Of a DNA stretch of 64,000 bases, positions 9,053 to 16,806 are shown in pieces. The stretch comes from Nostoc sp. HK-01 (lineage in GTDB: Bacteria > Cyanobacteriota > Cyanobacteriia > Cyanobacteriales > Nostocaceae): the NCBI GenBank assembly GCA_003990705.1, contig AP018318.1:1739501-1803500 (forward strand). The letters run 5' to 3'. Position 1 is the first letter of the stretch; each line of letters starts with the position of its first letter. Made by a program: the position numbers and the translations under genes. The notes under the pieces were generated by a model. It saw only the letters and a program-made list of their open reading frames with translations, was not told the origin of the DNA and made no database searches.

Positions 9053-10591
9053 ATGATTAGATTAAATTTTAGGCGTTGGTGGCGCTGGTTGTTGGTGGTT
9101 GGTTTGAGTTGTGCCTTACTAACTGGGTGTAGTGTGAATGATAGTACTGGCAAAACTCTGCGGGTAGCAACTGAACCAGCGTTTCCACCCTTTGAGTTTC
9201 AAGGCGCAGGCGGCAAATTGCAAGGTTTTTCCTATGATTTAATGAATGCGATCGCCTCTGCTGCTAATTTTAAAGTAAATTTCCAAAGCATCCCTTTTGA
9301 TGGGATTATTCCCGCAGTCCAAGCTAAAACCATCGATGCGGCGATTAGTTCCATCACCATTACTAAAGAACGCGCCCAGACAGTTGATTTTTCCCGTCCT
9401 TATTTTAAAGCGGGATTGGCGATCGCAGTTCGTAACAACAATCAAGATATAACTAGTTTGGATAGTCTCAAGAATAAAAAACTAGCCGTCCAAATTGGCA
9501 CAACTGGCGCAGAAAAAGCTAAAAGTATTCCCGGAGTCCAGATTCGCAGTTTTGATTCTGCACCTCTAGCCTTGCAAGAATTAGTTAATGGGAATGTGGA
9601 TGCGGTAATTAATGATGCACCTGTAACTTTATATGCCATTAATACTGGCAATCTCCAGGGTATTAAAGTTATTCAACAATTACTCACAGAAGAATATTAC
9701 GGAATTGTCACTGCTAAAAACTCGCCAAATTTAACACTCATTAATGATGGTTTAGATAAAATCCTCAAAAATGGTGAGTATTCCCAAATCTACAAAAAAT
9801 GGTTTAAAGCAGAACCACCATCATTACCTACCAAGTCTCCTTTTGAAAATCAGGCTAATGGAAATAAAGCTAATTTATTCACCTCATTAAATGTAATTTG
9901 GCGGGCTTTTCCCCTACTATTACAAGGTGCATTAGTAACACTGCAATTAACAATTCTTTCTGTTGTGCTGGGTTTAGTTGGTGGTTCCCTAATAGGAATT
10001 GTTCGCCTTTCTCTGATTAAACCTGTGCGTTGGTTAGCAAGAGCATATATAGATTTCTTTCGCGGAACGCCTTTGCTGGTGCAGATTTTTATGATTTATT
10101 TTGGCATACCAGCACTTGCTCAGCAACTTGGTTTTACCTTGAACTTTAACCCCTTAGTTGCAGGAGTACTCGCTTTAAGTTTAAATAGCGCCGCCTATAT
10201 TGCCGAAATTGTCCGCGCCGGGATTCAATCAATTGAACCAGGACAAACTGAAGCCGCGCAATCACTTGGTTTAAGTGCAACAGAAACTATGGTTTATGTA
10301 ATTTTTCCCCAAGCTTTCCGGCGGATGATTCCACCTTTGGGTAATGAATTTATTAGCTTATTAAAAGATACCAGCTTGGTTTCAGTTATTGGTTTTGAAG
10401 AATTGCTACGTAAAGGACAATTGATTATCGCCGGGAACTATCGTGCCTTTGAAATCTATGCCGGTATAGCTTTAGTTTACTTGTGTTTGACACTGCTTTC
10501 TTCCCAAGTATTTAGCAAATTAGAAGTGTGGATGAATCCGCTGAGACGGCAGAAAAAGTACAATATTAATTCTTATACCAATTCCCCATGA
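9053..10591 (+). CDS. bgtB: Fused amino-acid binding protein and ABC permease (BgtB-like)
   Basis: A 512-residue fusion. A lipoprotein signal (MIRLNFRRWWRWLL, lipobox LLTGC) precedes a type-3 solute-binding domain at about 35-260 (LRVATEPAFPPFEFQG, then SSITITKERAQTVDFSRPYF). From about 285 on lies a His/Glu/Gln/Arg permease domain with several membrane helices and the EAA loop AAQSLGLSATETMVYVIFPQAFRRMIPP split over the fold. Binding domain and permease in one chain is typical of cyanobacterial BgtB. With the divergent ATPase it forms an importer at the plasma membrane, with the binding domain tethered in the periplasm. The symbol is assigned by architecture. Confidence 0.88.
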   Translation: MIRLNFRRWWRWLLVVGLSCALLTGCSVNDSTGKTLRVATEPAFPPFEFQGAGGKLQGFSYDLMNAIASAANFKVNFQSIPFDGIIPAVQAKTIDAAISSITITKERAQTVDFSRPYFKAGLAIAVRNNNQDITSLDSLKNKKLAVQIGTTGAEKAKSIPGVQIRSFDSAPLALQELVNGNVDAVINDAPVTLYAINTGNLQGIKVIQQLLTEEYYGIVTAKNSPNLTLINDGLDKILKNGEYSQIYKKWFKAEPPSLPTKSPFENQANGNKANLFTSLNVIWRAFPLLLQGALVTLQLTILSVVLGLVGGSLIGIVRLSLIKPVRWLARAYIDFFRGTPLLVQIFMIYFGIPALAQQLGFTLNFNPLVAGVLALSLNSAAYIAEIVRAGIQSIEPGQTEAAQSLGLSATETMVYVIFPQAFRRMIPPLGNEFISLLKDTSLVSVIGFEELLRKGQLIIAGNYRAFEIYAGIALVYLCLTLLSSQVFSKLEVWMNPLRRQKKYNINSYTNSP

Positions 10592-10646
10592 ATATGTACC
10601 TAATTTTTTGAAAAAAATTCCGCATACCTTAGCGTTGAAAATAAAA

Positions 10647-10682
10647 TAAACTGCCAACGAACAAGAACTCACTGGCAGTTTA
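10647..10682. terminator. Hairpin between convergent bgtB and yajQ
   Basis: A perfect 10-bp inverted repeat (taaactgcca / tggcagttta) with a 16-base loop, between the stops of the convergent bgtB and yajQ genes. Probably a shared terminator; the flanks are AT-rich. Confidence 0.55.
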
Positions 10683-10713
10683 TGGAAAAACTTTAACTAG
10701 ATTTAGGTATTTT

Positions 10714-11205
10714 CTAACGATAATTCGTAAATTGTAATGCAACTGGATAGTCTTCTTGTTTTAGCCGTTGAATGACAACTTGCAAATCATCTTTTGATTT
10801 TGCAGAAACTCGTACAGCATCACCTTGAATTGAAGCTTGTACCTTTTTAAATTCGTCACGAATCAATTTAGAAATTTGCTTGGCGATATCTTGGCTGATA
10901 CCTTTTTTGAGGGTAATTTCTTGACGTACACGATTACCACTAGCAGATTCAACTTTGCCAAAGTCAAAAATTTTCTGAGAGAGATTACGCTTGGCAGCTT
11001 TTTCTCGCAGAATGTTGTGTACAGAATCTAGAGTAAACTCACTGTCTGTATTCACAGTAACCGTTGTTTCACCTAACTCAACCGTAGTCTTAGTATCTTT
11101 CAGGTCGTATCGACTGGTAATATCTCGCACAACTTGATCAACAGCGTTAACTAATTCTTGTCGATCAAAATCGCTCACAATGTCAAAGGAGTAAGTTGAA
11201 GCCAT
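10714..11205 (-). CDS. yajQ: YajQ family nucleotide-binding protein
   Basis: A 163-residue YajQ/DUF520 protein. Family members bind nucleotides, and some bind cyclic di-GMP and act with regulators. The start is set at ATG 11205 ([20 protein letters not shown]), the invariant beginning of the family; the longer frame to 11340 adds about 45 unrelated residues overlapping the MAPEG gene and is rejected. Two alpha-beta domains are visible ([14 protein letters not shown] and [19 protein letters not shown]). No cyclic di-GMP enzyme is adjacent. Confidence 0.9.
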   Translation of the reverse strand: MASTYSFDIVSDFDRQELVNAVDQVVRDITSRYDLKDTKTTVELGETTVTVNTDSEFTLDSVHNILREKAAKRNLSQKIFDFGKVESASGNRVRQEITLKKGISQDIAKQISKLIRDEFKKVQASIQGDAVRVSAKSKDDLQVVIQRLKQEDYPVALQFTNYR

Positions 11206-11275
11206 AGAAAATGTTGGATTTGGGATTGTGGATGAGGTAATGGGTAATTGGTATTCTCTTTCCTCTTCCCTACTC

Positions 11276-11671
11276 TTAATTATTTGCTTGAATGATGCTG
11301 AAGCAGATGAGAGTTGCAGAGCTAAGAGAACCAATAGCAAACATCAGCGATCGCAAAAGCGGTATATTCAAAATATAGAAGATAGAGTATAGCAAACGTG
11401 CCACCACAAAAGCGATCGCCGCCACCATCGCCACAGGAGAATTAACCTGAGTTATATAGGCCATCAGTGCTGCGACAGCAAAAATCATAAATGTTTCAAA
11501 AGAATTTTGATGCGCCCAAGTAGCTCTTTGAGCATAAGGTGGCAATTTATCAAACATAGCGCGAGGCGCGGATATATCATATCCCACACTGACACGGGCA
11601 TAACCCACCACCAAAAACGGCAGATAAATCAGTACAGCCGCCGCTGCAATACAGTACAAAAAAATAGTCAT
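11276..11671 (-). CDS. MAPEG family membrane protein
   Basis: A 131-residue integral membrane protein of the MAPEG (eicosanoid and glutathione metabolism) fold, with four hydrophobic helices: one at the N-terminus ([19 protein letters not shown]) and three after about residue 60. The segment [16 protein letters not shown] matches the conserved N-x-x-E motif of the family. Bacterial members are often glutathione-dependent but mostly uncharacterised. It lies 70 bases upstream of yajQ on the same strand and may share its transcript. Confidence 0.8.
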   Translation of the reverse strand: MTIFLYCIAAAAVLIYLPFLVVGYARVSVGYDISAPRAMFDKLPPYAQRATWAHQNSFETFMIFAVAALMAYITQVNSPVAMVAAIAFVVARLLYSIFYILNIPLLRSLMFAIGSLSSATLICFSIIQANN

Positions 11672-11758
11672 TAGTTAATAGTCCATAGTTATTAGTCATT
11701 GGTCATTGGTCATTAGTAAATTGCAAATGACAAAGGACAAATGACAACGGATAAATGA
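11672..11758. repeat. Degenerate 7-mer repeat tract with inverted halves
   Basis: A tract of attagtc / attggtc units followed, after a short spacer, by complementary aatgac / aaatgac units, so it can fold back on itself. Similar heptamer tracts occur at 18910-18943 and 61498-61566 and, in shorter form, at about 12388, 42140, 49065 and 53748. This matches the short tandem repeated repeats well known in heterocystous cyanobacteria. Confidence 0.65.
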
Positions 11759-12262
11759 CTAATCAAAGTAAAACAAAGTTACTACTTTTCTTTGTTCTTC
11801 CGCATCTCCACAGGTTTGTAGCAGAGTGCGACTGTCATGAAAAGCAAAACAAATTAATTGCTGACAACGCGAGACAATCTCTTTGTTACAGATGTAACTC
11901 GCTTCAGCCAGAGACAGGTTATCATTACTCGGATTTTCGACCAAGTGCATTACCTGTTCTAACTGCTGCCGAGATTCTAAAGGCTGGCGTTCCAAGCTTT
12001 GGGGAAGAATCACAGTCAGCAAATTGGGATCAGCCCGCATTGCGCCCTTGATGGCGGCTGAATTCGTTCCCGTAGCCCCAGAGGTAATAATCCGATTGCC
12101 TGATAACACCAAAGCGTATGTCATCATTTCAATCAGATTTTGATGCGTAATCGGCACATGACGAGAACCCAGCAAAGCGATTCGCTTAGAACCTGTTTGC
12201 TGAATTGTCGCCAGTTCTTGCGCTAATGTATCGAGGTTAATCAGGTCTATTGACTGGCTCAA
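11759..12262 (-). CDS. DprA-like Rossmann-fold protein
   Basis: A 167-residue protein with the Rossmann nucleotide-binding core of DprA and related SLOG proteins: RIALLGSRHVPITHQNLIEM, then SGNRIITSGATGTNSAAIKGA and LTVILPQSLERQP. It is shorter than true DprA (over 280 residues) and lacks the extra helical domains, so it is probably a related nucleotide-binding protein rather than the RecA loader. In cyanobacteria such proteins are often labelled DNA recombination-mediator protein A. No competence genes are nearby. Confidence 0.7.
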   Translation of the reverse strand: MSQSIDLINLDTLAQELATIQQTGSKRIALLGSRHVPITHQNLIEMMTYALVLSGNRIITSGATGTNSAAIKGAMRADPNLLTVILPQSLERQPLESRQQLEQVMHLVENPSNDNLSLAEASYICNKEIVSRCQQLICFAFHDSRTLLQTCGDAEEQRKVVTLFYFD

Positions 12263-12507
12263 AGATAGAATTAATTAGAATTTAACGACCTAGATATTTT
12301 ACCAAACAGAGTGTAGGTAAGAAGCTAGATGAAGTCATAGATGGCTACAATTTTTGAATTATTTAACTAAGTAGCTGGATAATTTAGTCAATAGTCAACG
12401 GTCAATGGTCAAAATCAGCCTTTTTTTGGACTCTTGACTTATTCCTTCTTGGCGGAGTTAGGTAGCCTGAATGCGAAATTTACTACATTTACGTATTGTT
12501 GGAAAAT

Positions 12508-12924
12508 ATGAAATTCAGTCATACAGTCAAAACCAATGCCACACCGGAACAAATCTGGGAGATATGGGTTGATGTGAATAACTGGCAGAAATGGGATACA
12601 GAACTAGAGTTCGCATCTATTGAAGGAGATTTTACCCTCTATGCTAGAGGAAAGCTAAAACCCAAGAATGCCCCTGTGTCTGTGTTTTTTATCTCGGAAT
12701 TCGAGTCAAAAAAGAGCTATACATTTACTACTCAGTTGCCTTTGTGCAAGCTCAACGTTAGACGTTATCTCACCGTAAACCAAAGCGGGACATTCTTTAC
12801 ACATGAGATTTCCTTCACTGGAATTTTGTCTTTTTTATTCAGCAACCTATTAGGTCGAAAATTTCAAAAAGTGTTACCAGAAGTGATGGATAAACTCCGC
12901 AAGCTTGCTGAAGAAAGAAACTGA
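12508..12924 (+). CDS. SRPBCC (START-like) family protein
   Basis: A 138-residue ligand-binding protein of the polyketide cyclase/SRPBCC fold. The ATG at 12508 (MKFSHTVKTNATPEQIWEIW) is preferred over an upstream TTG at 12496. The N-terminal beta strand followed by ATPEQIWEIWVDVNNWQKWD is the family hallmark, and the long C-terminal helix (LPEVMDKLRKLAEERN) closes the cavity. The ligand is unknown. It stands alone between minus-strand genes. Confidence 0.8.
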   Translation: MKFSHTVKTNATPEQIWEIWVDVNNWQKWDTELEFASIEGDFTLYARGKLKPKNAPVSVFFISEFESKKSYTFTTQLPLCKLNVRRYLTVNQSGTFFTHEISFTGILSFLFSNLLGRKFQKVLPEVMDKLRKLAEERN

Positions 12925-13007
12925 GTACCATGACGAATGCTAGTTTTGAAACAAAAACACAACATTTAGCTGCATAGCTAACTGGCATCTTGGGTCATTT
13001 TGTGCGG

Positions 13008-14102
13008 CTAGGACAAGGCTGTAGCTGGACTTAAGCCAAGTTTAAGTAACAAACGCTCAATGTCAAAATGCTCATTCATCAACTGGCGGATGCACTGCAC
13101 CTTAATTGGTTCGTGAACGCGGACTTGACCAAAAGTTCGGTCAACAATTTCTACAGTAGTGAGGGTATCTAAGTCCACAGATAAAATCGGAATTTCTAGT
13201 TCTTCAGCACGGCTGAGAATAAATTGCGGTGGTGGTAATTGTCCTGTGAGGATCAGACATTGGGTTGAGGTTTCTAAAGCTGCTTGTTGAATTTCTACCC
13301 GATCTCCTCCTGTGACTACTGCCATGTTACGCCGTTTGCGGAAATACTTGACGGCTGCATTGACGTTCATTGCGCCAATTGCCAGACTTTCTACCATCAA
13401 ATCTAAGCGATCGCTGCGACAGAGAACTTCAGCGTTTAACTGGTTTACTAGTTCACCTACGCTGACACTCCGCAGTAAATCATTTTTCGGCAGTGTTCCT
13501 AGTACAGCCATACCTTGCTGTTCTAAAAACGGACGAACAAGATTTTTGACCATCTCTAATTCCTTGGCTGGAATATCATTGAGGACAACACCAACCAAGC
13601 GATCGCCTACACGCTGTTTAGCCGCTAATAAAGCATCTAGGGACAGTAACGAGTTGTAACGAGTTACCAACAAGACAGCAGCATCTAATTCTTCTGCTAC
13701 TTGTAAAGTCGATAAGTCAAATAAATGCCCTTCTGTTAAATTGCCTGGCCCCTCCAGTAAGACTAAATCTCCACGAGCAACTTGCAAATATTGCTGTACT
13801 AGCAACTGCCGATAATTATTGTTATCTTCGCCGCTTAAACGTTTCTGGACACTGACTTCATCTAAAGCCAGCATAGTAGGCGCAATGCGGTTTGCTGCTA
13901 GGTTAAGGCTAGAAGCAATAAACTGGACATCTTCTTCAACTATGGTGCCGCCAGATGTTCTCAAACAAGTTCCCAGCGGTTTCCCGTAGGCTATATCCAG
14001 CCCTTTTTGCTGTAGCTGATAAGACAAACCCAAAACTGTTGCAGATTTTCCACTGTAAGTTTCGGTTGAGCCAATCAGAAGATGTTTAGCAGATTTTGGC
14101 AC
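13008..14102 (-). CDS. BioD/CobQ-type P-loop plus DRTGG domain protein (phosphotransacetylase N-terminal-like)
   Basis: A 364-residue soluble protein. Its first ~215 residues resemble dethiobiotin-synthetase-type P-loop enzymes (LLIGSTETYSGKSATVLG as nucleotide loop, LVLLEGPGN as Walker B). The rest contains a DRTGG domain (VGELVNQLNAEVLC to AVVTGGDRVEIQQAAL). The same pair forms the N-terminal regulatory half of some long phosphotransacetylases, but the catalytic Pta domain is absent here. Stand-alone copies are widespread in cyanobacteria with no settled function; a regulatory or sensory role is inferred. Confidence 0.8.
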   Translation of the reverse strand: MPKSAKHLLIGSTETYSGKSATVLGLSYQLQQKGLDIAYGKPLGTCLRTSGGTIVEEDVQFIASSLNLAANRIAPTMLALDEVSVQKRLSGEDNNNYRQLLVQQYLQVARGDLVLLEGPGNLTEGHLFDLSTLQVAEELDAAVLLVTRYNSLLSLDALLAAKQRVGDRLVGVVLNDIPAKELEMVKNLVRPFLEQQGMAVLGTLPKNDLLRSVSVGELVNQLNAEVLCRSDRLDLMVESLAIGAMNVNAAVKYFRKRRNMAVVTGGDRVEIQQAALETSTQCLILTGQLPPPQFILSRAEELEIPILSVDLDTLTTVEIVDRTFGQVRVHEPIKVQCIRQLMNEHFDIERLLLKLGLSPATALS

Positions 14103-14432
14103 ACATGCACTCCTAAATTCAAAAGGAAGTAGAACCCAGCTAGGTGTTTCCTAATTTTAGTTTGTTCCAGCAGAAGACTTACGCTCTTAGTGAGCATAGT
14201 TTTTGAGAATTAACATTTTTTTGGTAAAAAAAATAGATTTTATTTACAGTATTTATTCTATAAAGTTATTAACTACTGGGTATTTAAAATAATGCTTTAA
14301 CTGTTTTAGGCTTGATGATAAATCTATGAAATATAACATACATCAATGTTTGCAATATTCAATGCCTGAGCTAGGTTCAAGGGAAAACAATTTCCCTTGC
14401 TATCCTATACCCTAGACTTTTAGGGAATTGTT
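14103..14432. other. 330-base AT-rich spacer with hairpins near its right end
   Basis: Lies between the starts of the DRTGG-protein gene (left) and the end of ebsA (right), both minus strand. The left part should hold the DRTGG gene promoter. The right end holds the caaggga hairpin at 14378-14399, listed separately. No coding frame or RNA gene is recognised. Confidence 0.35.
14378..14399 (-). terminator. Hairpin downstream of ebsA
   Basis: A perfect 9-bp stem (caagggaaa / tttcccttg) with a four-base loop, 34 bases beyond the ebsA stop. Its aacaatttccc half could instead pair, with one bulge, with gggaattgttt at about 14420-14431, giving two mutually exclusive structures. Most simply it is the ebsA terminator. 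Confidence 0.5.
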
Positions 14433-14807
14433 TTATTCATCAATCCGCAGTAACTTGCGGTAAAAGGATTGGGAAAAGTCTGTCACACGATAACGTTTAT
14501 AGTTGTCCATTAATTCAATTAAAAAACCAATAAACTCAAAGCTGGCCATCATCACTTCATAATTGAGATCAGCATTACCATCAAACTGCATTCGGCAGCG
14601 TGTCAAGTCTGAAGGCAGAGTGGCGACATTCCAGGAAGCCACAAAGGGAATATTGTCGCTGGCTTCTATTTTGCGATGCCCTTCGACAATGCCTTTTTGA
14701 TAGAGACTGATGGCATAGGGCAAGAAATTTCGCTTTGTACCCTGAATATAAGGCAAATAAACGCTTGCTTGCTGCTGAGTAGCAGGCTGTAGTTGCTCAA
14801 TAGACAT
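14433..14807 (-). CDS. ebsA: EbsA-type protein (type IV pilus-associated)
   Basis: A 124-residue protein matching my recollection of the conserved cyanobacterial EbsA family (opening SIEQLQPATQQQASVYLPY, core YAISLYQKG and FVASWNVATLPSDLTRCRMQ). EbsA was named in Synechococcus elongatus, where it is needed for type IV pilus assembly and for biofilm self-suppression. No signal peptide or transmembrane helix is evident, consistent with a cytoplasmic partner of the pilus motor complex. The gene stands alone, divergent from mgdA. The call rests on sequence memory; a conserved cyanobacterial protein of unknown function is the fallback. Confidence 0.6.
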   Translation of the reverse strand: MSIEQLQPATQQQASVYLPYIQGTKRNFLPYAISLYQKGIVEGHRKIEASDNIPFVASWNVATLPSDLTRCRMQFDGNADLNYEVMMASFEFIGFLIELMDNYKRYRVTDFSQSFYRKLLRIDE

Positions 14808-15326
14808 TGTTGAATATTCCTCAAGTTAGTTGAAACTGGGGATATTAGTAGTTGTCAATAGTATTCCCAAAAAAATAGCTGTAATACACACTACAAACTA
14901 ACCAGTCTGAGGTGGAGGGGTAAGAATATGCTATGACGCAAAAAGAATATTAATTTATGTAAACAAAAAATAAGCAATTCTTTGCATTTTGTCTTTTTAG
15001 TTTTGACTTTGTGATAGCACAACAAAAGTTACTACTAAGAAATATTAAAATTTCGGTTACAATAAGGCTGCATTAGCTTTTCTCAAAGCTGGGCAGTAGC
15101 GGCAAAAAACCTACTATTTAGGTAATAAACGCGCTGATTGCAATGTCTCAAAACTATAAGCTGTGCCTATCTTGCGATTACTTTGCTTAATCTACAGTTG
15201 CCATCCCAAGGCAATATATTGCTGATGCAGCAGATAAACACAGATAGCAGAGTTAATGTTTGACGTTAAATAATTCCCAGCTTATTCATGGGTGTAGAAA
15301 AATACTGGTATTGCATTAAGTAACCT
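14808..15326. other. 519-base spacer between divergent ebsA and mgdA
   Basis: AT-rich, presumably holding both promoters. I see a small inverted repeat (cctactatttagg near 15110-15122) but no open frame, tRNA or recognisable regulatory RNA. The mgdA start at 15327 is preceded by a weak ribosome-binding region. Confidence 0.35.
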
Positions 15327-16733
15327 ATGCCAGCGAATTCCTGGCCTGAACACGATTCATACAAAGAGCTTGACCCGCTTGACTCTCTGTTAGTTGACCT
15401 ATCAGCTACAGAAGAGTCACTAGTTGAGGCAAACAATTTGTCTCAACCATCTCGGTTTCAAGGACGTAGACGTAAAGCTGCTCTGGTTTTGTCAATAGTT
15501 TGGAGTGGGACGATCGCTCTACACTTGGCTTCTTGGGCTTATATATTTGTCCTAGGATTGACCACAATTATGGGACTTCATGCCCTAGTAGTGGTATTTT
15601 CTAGACCCCGCCGCTATCAAAAAGAAATGCAGGGCGAATTACCCTCTGTATCTTTGTTGGTAGCTGCAAAAAATGAGGAAGCGGTAATTGGTAAATTAGT
15701 CAAGAGTCTTTGCAGTCTGGAATATCCAGATGGGCAATATGAAGTCTGGATAATTGACGATAACAGTACCGATAAAACACCGCAAATCTTAGCAGAACTG
15801 GCACAACAATACAAAAAACTCAAAGTCTTGCGGCGTTCACCCCAAGCTGGTGGTGGTAAGTCGGGAGCCTTAAATCAGGTTTTGCCACAAACAAAAGGCG
15901 AAATTATTGCTGTGTTTGATGCTGATGCTCAAGTGCCATCAGACTTGCTACTCCAGATAGTACCTTTGTTTCAAAGAGAAAAGGTCGGCGCGGTGCAGGT
16001 GCGTAAAGCGATCGCCAACGCCAAAGAAAATTTTTGGACTAAGGGACAGATGGCAGAAATGGCACTGGACACTTGGTTCCAACAGCAGCGCATTGCTTTA
16101 GGTGGCATTGGCGAACTACGAGGTAACGGCCAATTCGTCCGACGCACAGCCTTAGACAGTTGTGGTGGATGGAATGAGGAAACCATCACCGATGATCTGG
16201 ATATGACCTTCCGTTTGCACTTGGACAACTGGGATATTGAGTGCGTATTCTCCCCGGCTGTGCAAGAAGAAGGTGTTACCAATGCGATCGCCCTTTGGCA
16301 TCAGCGCAACCGTTGGGCAGAAGGTGGCTATCAGCGTTATTTAGATTACTGGGATCTGATTTTGAAAAACCGCATGGGTACCCGCAAAACCTGGGATATG
16401 CTCATGTTTATGATTACCATGTACATCTTGCCAACAGCTGCCATCCCAGATTTATTAATGGCAATTACTCGGCATCGCCTACCACTGCTAGGCCCAGTCA
16501 CGACCTTATCTGTGTCTATGTCTGTTTTTGGGATGTTTGCCGGATTGCGGCGGATACGCCAAGAGCAAAAATTCACCGTTGCTACCTATCCAGTGTTACT
16601 ACTACAAACCCTGCGCGGCACATTATATATGTTGCACTGGTTAGTAGTGATGAGTAGTACCACTGCGCGGATGTCCATCAGACCAAAGCGCCTGAAATGG
16701 GTAAAGACAGTGCATTCTGGTAGCGCCGAATAG
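15327..16733 (+). CDS. mgdA: Monoglucosyldiacylglycerol synthase (family 2 glycosyltransferase)
   Basis: The 468-residue membrane enzyme that transfers glucose from UDP-glucose to diacylglycerol, the first step of cyanobacterial galactolipid synthesis; an epimerase then converts the product to MGDG. Two hydrophobic segments (about 50-90) precede the GT2 catalytic domain: IIDDNSTDK near 148, VFDADAQVP near 198 and the acceptor motif HQRNRWAEGG near 327. Two or three helices follow (about 350-440). The N-terminus (MPANSWPEHDSYKELDPLDS) matches the cyanobacterial MgdA family as I remember it. The product is destined for thylakoid and plasma membranes. Confidence 0.9.
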   Translation: MPANSWPEHDSYKELDPLDSLLVDLSATEESLVEANNLSQPSRFQGRRRKAALVLSIVWSGTIALHLASWAYIFVLGLTTIMGLHALVVVFSRPRRYQKEMQGELPSVSLLVAAKNEEAVIGKLVKSLCSLEYPDGQYEVWIIDDNSTDKTPQILAELAQQYKKLKVLRRSPQAGGGKSGALNQVLPQTKGEIIAVFDADAQVPSDLLLQIVPLFQREKVGAVQVRKAIANAKENFWTKGQMAEMALDTWFQQQRIALGGIGELRGNGQFVRRTALDSCGGWNEETITDDLDMTFRLHLDNWDIECVFSPAVQEEGVTNAIALWHQRNRWAEGGYQRYLDYWDLILKNRMGTRKTWDMLMFMITMYILPTAAIPDLLMAITRHRLPLLGPVTTLSVSMSVFGMFAGLRRIRQEQKFTVATYPVLLLQTLRGTLYMLHWLVVMSSTTARMSIRPKRLKWVKTVHSGSAE

Positions 16734-16749
16734 AAAAATAAAATTGAAT

Positions 16750-16793
16750 AAAGTAAAAAGGCAAAAGAATTTTTTCTTTTGCCTTTTTACTTT
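16750..16793. terminator. Bidirectional terminator between mgdA and dnaX
   Basis: A perfect 20-bp inverted repeat (gtaaaaaggcaaaagaa and its complement at the core, extended by aaa/ttt) with a 4-base loop, between convergent mgdA and dnaX. It has A runs on one side and T runs on the other, as expected of a terminator working in both directions. Confidence 0.85.
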
Positions 16794-16806
16794 TTGCTTT
16801 TACCTT

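Noticed and set aside
11206-11340. Longer N-terminus of YajQ
   Set aside because: The family starts at MASTYSFD; the extension overlaps the MAPEG gene and has no family support.
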